41,151 bases of DNA from assembly GCA_017633935.1 (NCBI GenBank), contig JAGBOJ010000024.1, positions 1 to 41,151 of the forward strand, given 5' to 3'. Below, in pieces: positions 38,872 to 41,151 of the stretch. Numbering within the stretch: the stretch's first letter is position 1; every line of letters begins with the position of its first letter. The position numbers were made by a program, and so were the translations under genes. Under the pieces are notes generated by a model. The model made no database searches and was not told where the DNA came from. It worked only from the letters and a program-made list of their open reading frames with translations. The DNA comes from Lachnospiraceae bacterium. GTDB lineage: Bacteria; Bacillota; Clostridia; Lachnospirales; Lachnospiraceae.

Positions 38872-40503
38872 TCACTGTATTTTTTTATATTCATCAATGA
38901 GATAATCATATTTTCCCAGATTGAAATCAATTATCGTCTTCAATCTATTTTTGTCCCACAAATCTTCTCCACAAACTACTATTCTAATTTTGTCATAATA
39001 CTTATGTAATGAAGGATCAACTATCTCATTGTCATTATTTTCTATGCTTTCTCTATAACCTTTCGGTATATCCCTATGCATATGCCCCACCCTAAAACTG
39101 TCTTCCGGCTCTTTTGCTGAAGGTAATCTTGACAGTAACGGATCTCCTAACCCAAACGGATCCTGTAAATATATATCCGAATTATAATAAACAATTATCC
39201 CGGGAGCCCAACTTAATAATGCTCTTTTTTTCTCTTCTTTTTTTATAATATTAATCTCATCCGTGCTCCATGTATACTTGATAAGCATATCATGATATTT
39301 AGTAAATCCATCAAAATTTGAAAACAGACTTGTTTTTGGATAGTAGAAATCACGCTCATCTGCAATATCTGCTTTGGTCACTCTGCTTTCACCCCACAAA
39401 AACTGTTTTCCATATGCCTGATTTATCATGAGCGAAAAAAAGGATATCATTATCAACGAGCCTGTTAATGCATATCTTCTGCTCTGTCCCATTGCCAGCA
39501 TGCCTTTTTCTTTTTGTATATGCATAACCAGAATAACGGAAATAAAATATATAACAGTGAAGTGACGTCCGAGCATAAAGTCTCCGCCTATCCTTATAAG
39601 GTAGAGCAGATAGAATATCAGTCCTGCCGCTATCATTCTGTACTTATTGTCTTTTATATGCAGGCAGATTATGACAGCTATAACAGGGAGAAGAATAACC
39701 AATATATCATTAATAAAAGTGACTCCTATATATTCAAGTCCCCTCTCGATATATGTTGCGGTCGATATTCCTGTATTAAGCTTGATATATGCCGTATTCG
39801 GCACAAGTGAACCATAATAGAACAAAGAAAAGCATTCCCATAATATAAACGGTAATAATCCGGTAAATCCCACTAATACACATTTAATAAAGCTTACATT
39901 TTTTCTTTTAAAGAGATATATATACACCAGAACCGGAGCATATATGAGTGCATTATCCAATCTGGTCATTGCCGCTGCAGACATTACGAGCGCCAGAATA
40001 AGTAGTTGTTTTGTTCCATATTCTTCATTTTTTAATATTACAAGCATCATAAGGACAGCCAGAAGAAACAGCAGGCAATTCTCAAGTCCGGAGGTCGTAT
40101 AAGTCACGAATGATCTGCATGTGCACAAAAAAATAAAGCATTCCGCCAGCTGCATCCTGGTTTCACAGAACTTAAATAACAGAATGATCGCTGCAAGGCT
40201 TGAAAAAAGCACAGATACAACCGTTGCCGAAATATACATACTGTCAGATACGGCATCCACAAGTGCGATGATCAGTATGAATAACGGGTTTGTGGCTGCA
40301 TTTACTCTTTCTCCTATGTTATAAACAAAGCCGTTTCCTTCCACCAGATGCTTTGCCATCACAAAACCATGATATGCATCATCGCACATCCATGAAGAAA
40401 AAATAACTATCACAAAAAAAACCGATAGAACAATAAGTCTGAGCGCGTCCATGTTGTTCCATATTCTGTTAAATATTTTTTCTGTCTGTTTTTCGCCCGG
40501 CAT
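38872..40503 (-). CDS. GT-C-type glycosyltransferase-like protein, arabinosyltransferase-like pattern
   Basis: A 543-residue polytopic protein with about ten membrane helices. The N-terminal loop reads CDDAYHGFVMAKHLVEGNG and YNIGERVNAATNPL, a close match to the DDAY...EGxGxVYNxGERVxxxTNPL pattern seen in GT-C enzymes of the AftB-like and related groups, which act on polyprenyl-linked sugars. The acidic pair is D41 D42, and a later TRLDN motif is also typical. The C-terminal 190 residues are soluble. It is the first gene after its promoter; the ATG at 40503 has only a weak, distant ribosome site. With the neighbouring GT-C gene it may glycosylate the pilin or build an envelope glycan. The role is inferred from the family only. 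Confidence 0.78.
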   Translation of the reverse strand: MPGEKQTEKIFNRIWNNMDALRLIVLSVFFVIVIFSSWMCDDAYHGFVMAKHLVEGNGFVYNIGERVNAATNPLFILIIALVDAVSDSMYISATVVSVLFSSLAAIILLFKFCETRMQLAECFIFLCTCRSFVTYTTSGLENCLLFLLAVLMMLVILKNEEYGTKQLLILALVMSAAAMTRLDNALIYAPVLVYIYLFKRKNVSFIKCVLVGFTGLLPFILWECFSLFYYGSLVPNTAYIKLNTGISTATYIERGLEYIGVTFINDILVILLPVIAVIICLHIKDNKYRMIAAGLIFYLLYLIRIGGDFMLGRHFTVIYFISVILVMHIQKEKGMLAMGQSRRYALTGSLIMISFFSLMINQAYGKQFLWGESRVTKADIADERDFYYPKTSLFSNFDGFTKYHDMLIKYTWSTDEINIIKKEEKKRALLSWAPGIIVYYNSDIYLQDPFGLGDPLLSRLPSAKEPEDSFRVGHMHRDIPKGYRESIENNDNEIVDPSLHKYYDKIRIVVCGEDLWDKNRLKTIIDFNLGKYDYLIDEYKKIQ

Positions 40504-40565
40504 TCCGCTTTTTTATTTTCCTTATTCTACATTTATTTTATTTACCCGTCTTCAGTCGAAGCCTC

Positions 40566-40594
40566 TTTATAATATCATAACGCTCTAATTGCAA
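40566..40594 (-). promoter_or_regulatory. Promoter of the GT-C gene pair
   Basis: On the minus strand, TTGCAA (40589-40594) and TATAAA (40566-40571) are 17 bp apart, about 60 bases before the first GT-C ATG. It gives the glycosyltransferase genes a transcription unit separate from the pilus operon. Confidence 0.6.
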
Positions 40595-40601
40595 CAAGTT
40601 A

Positions 40602-40643
40602 GGGGCTGTGCGTAATATGTAAATTTTATTTACGCACAGCCCC
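40602..40643 (-). repeat. 14-bp perfect inverted repeat, possible terminator or element relic
   Basis: GGGGCTGTGCGTAA (40602-40615) and its exact complement (40630-40643) flank a 14-base AT-rich loop. It lies after the Rpn-type gene and just before the GT-C promoter. The strong stem could end the Rpn transcript, though the following minus-strand bases are only weakly T-rich. Similar GGGGCTGTGCG ends occur on insertion sequences, so a small element relic is possible. Confidence 0.55.
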
Positions 40644-40751
40644 GCTTATTTTAATTTATTATTCTATTTTTCAGGGTTCTTTTTTTGACCTGTTCCAATG
40701 ATCTGACACTTAAAGTGTACCCATTATCAAGCCCGTTTCCCATTTATGGCA

Positions 40752-41151
40752 TCACTCTAATTCACCGTATTTTTCTACATATTTGGCTAATTTAGCTTCT
40801 GCGGTATCTGCCCTGTTTTTTTCTGTATCGGCTCGTTCTCGCTCTTTCTCGGTATTAATGCGTTCCTCTTCCCTGATTTCTTTTTCCCACTCCCAACTCT
40901 TCATATACCTTATACCTACATCCTCTCTGGACTTTGTATCCGTCACTATCTCATCAAGCAGCTCTGTCTCATCATCCGTAACATTTTCTTTTATGCTGTT
41001 TCCTATGTATTTCAAGAGATTCTTCAGCTTTATATCCTCAGGAGAAGCATTCTCCGGCAGATCTCCTTCGGTGTATAAATATATCCTTATTATCCCGTCA
41101 TCATATTCTTTTTGTGGATGTGTCTTTAGTGTTGTCCCCGCCTCGTAGTAC
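40752..41151 (-). CDS. Rpn/PD-(D/E)XK nuclease family protein, partial
   Basis: Only the C-terminal 132 residues are in the window; the frame is open to the last base, so the gene starts beyond 41151. The visible part reads RIYLYTEGD...LKNLLKYIGNS, then a helical DETELLDEIVTDTKSREDVGIRYMKSWEWEKE region and a charged coiled coil ending KYVEKYGELE. This is the usual C-terminal half of the Rpn-type recombination-promoting nuclease/PD-(D/E)XK transposase-like proteins that are numerous in Lachnospiraceae. The nuclease core is not visible. Such genes are often mobile or multi-copy. The TTG at 41015 is an internal codon, not the start. Confidence 0.75.
   Translation of the reverse strand, partial: YYEAGTTLKTHPQKEYDDGIIRIYLYTEGDLPENASPEDIKLKNLLKYIGNSIKENVTDDETELLDEIVTDTKSREDVGIRYMKSWEWEKEIREEERINTEKERERADTEKNRADTAEAKLAKYVEKYGELE

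Noticed and set aside
40690..40740. Insertion-sequence end suggested by ACACTTAAAGTGTACCC
   Set aside because: The repeat is short, no transposase or partner end is seen, and the match to a family could not be verified here.

Overview
The window reads as a chromosomal segment of a Gram-positive Clostridia, most likely a Lachnospiraceae member. This rests on the Firmicutes-type rplJL-rpoBC-rpsLG-fusA-tuf block, the long ribosomal protein S12, the strong AAGGAGG-type ribosome sites, the sigma-A promoters, and a pilus locus with a DUF5057 giant protein. The taxonomic call is inference from gene content; no rRNA is present.

Region 1 (1-13900, all minus strand) is the core gene-expression cluster, transcribed from right to left: rplJ, rplL, rpoB, rpoC, rpsL, rpsG, fusA, tuf. 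Four sigma-A-type promoters can be read: before rplJ, before rpoB, before rpsL (perfect consensus with a 17-bp spacer), and before tuf. An L10 autoregulatory leader with a clear intrinsic attenuator precedes rplJ. A strong terminator follows tuf. Several starts were moved inward from the longest frame using ribosome sites. fusA appears to start at TTG and rpsG at GTG.

Region 2 (13900-18405, plus strand) is a divergent three-gene operon: a MoxR-type AAA+ ATPase, a DUF58 protein, and a membrane-anchored transglutaminase-like protein. This is a known association, of unsettled function in most bacteria. Its promoter sits back to back with the rplJ promoter.

Region 3 (18443-36840, minus strand) is a large type IV pilus-like operon. 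From its promoter the order is: a tiny frameshifted leader ORF, the major pilin, a prepilin peptidase, a fused PilM-PilN protein, a PilO-like protein, and four prepilin-like proteins resembling PilV, PilX, FimT/GspH and PilW. These are followed by an 1854-residue secreted DUF5057 protein and a Uma2-family nuclease-like protein. The order pilin-like set then giant secreted protein parallels the fimU-pilV-pilW-pilX-pilY1 cassettes of Gram-negative type IVa pili. The DUF5057 protein therefore sits where PilY1, the calcium-binding tip protein, would be. No PilB, PilC or PilT is present. This is the most interesting part of the window.

Region 4 (37091-41151, minus strand) is more AT-rich. It has its own promoter and two GT-C-type polytopic glycosyltransferase-like genes, which may modify the pilin or another surface polymer. 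It ends with a 14-bp inverted repeat and the C-terminal part of an Rpn/PD-(D/E)XK-type protein that runs off the window edge.
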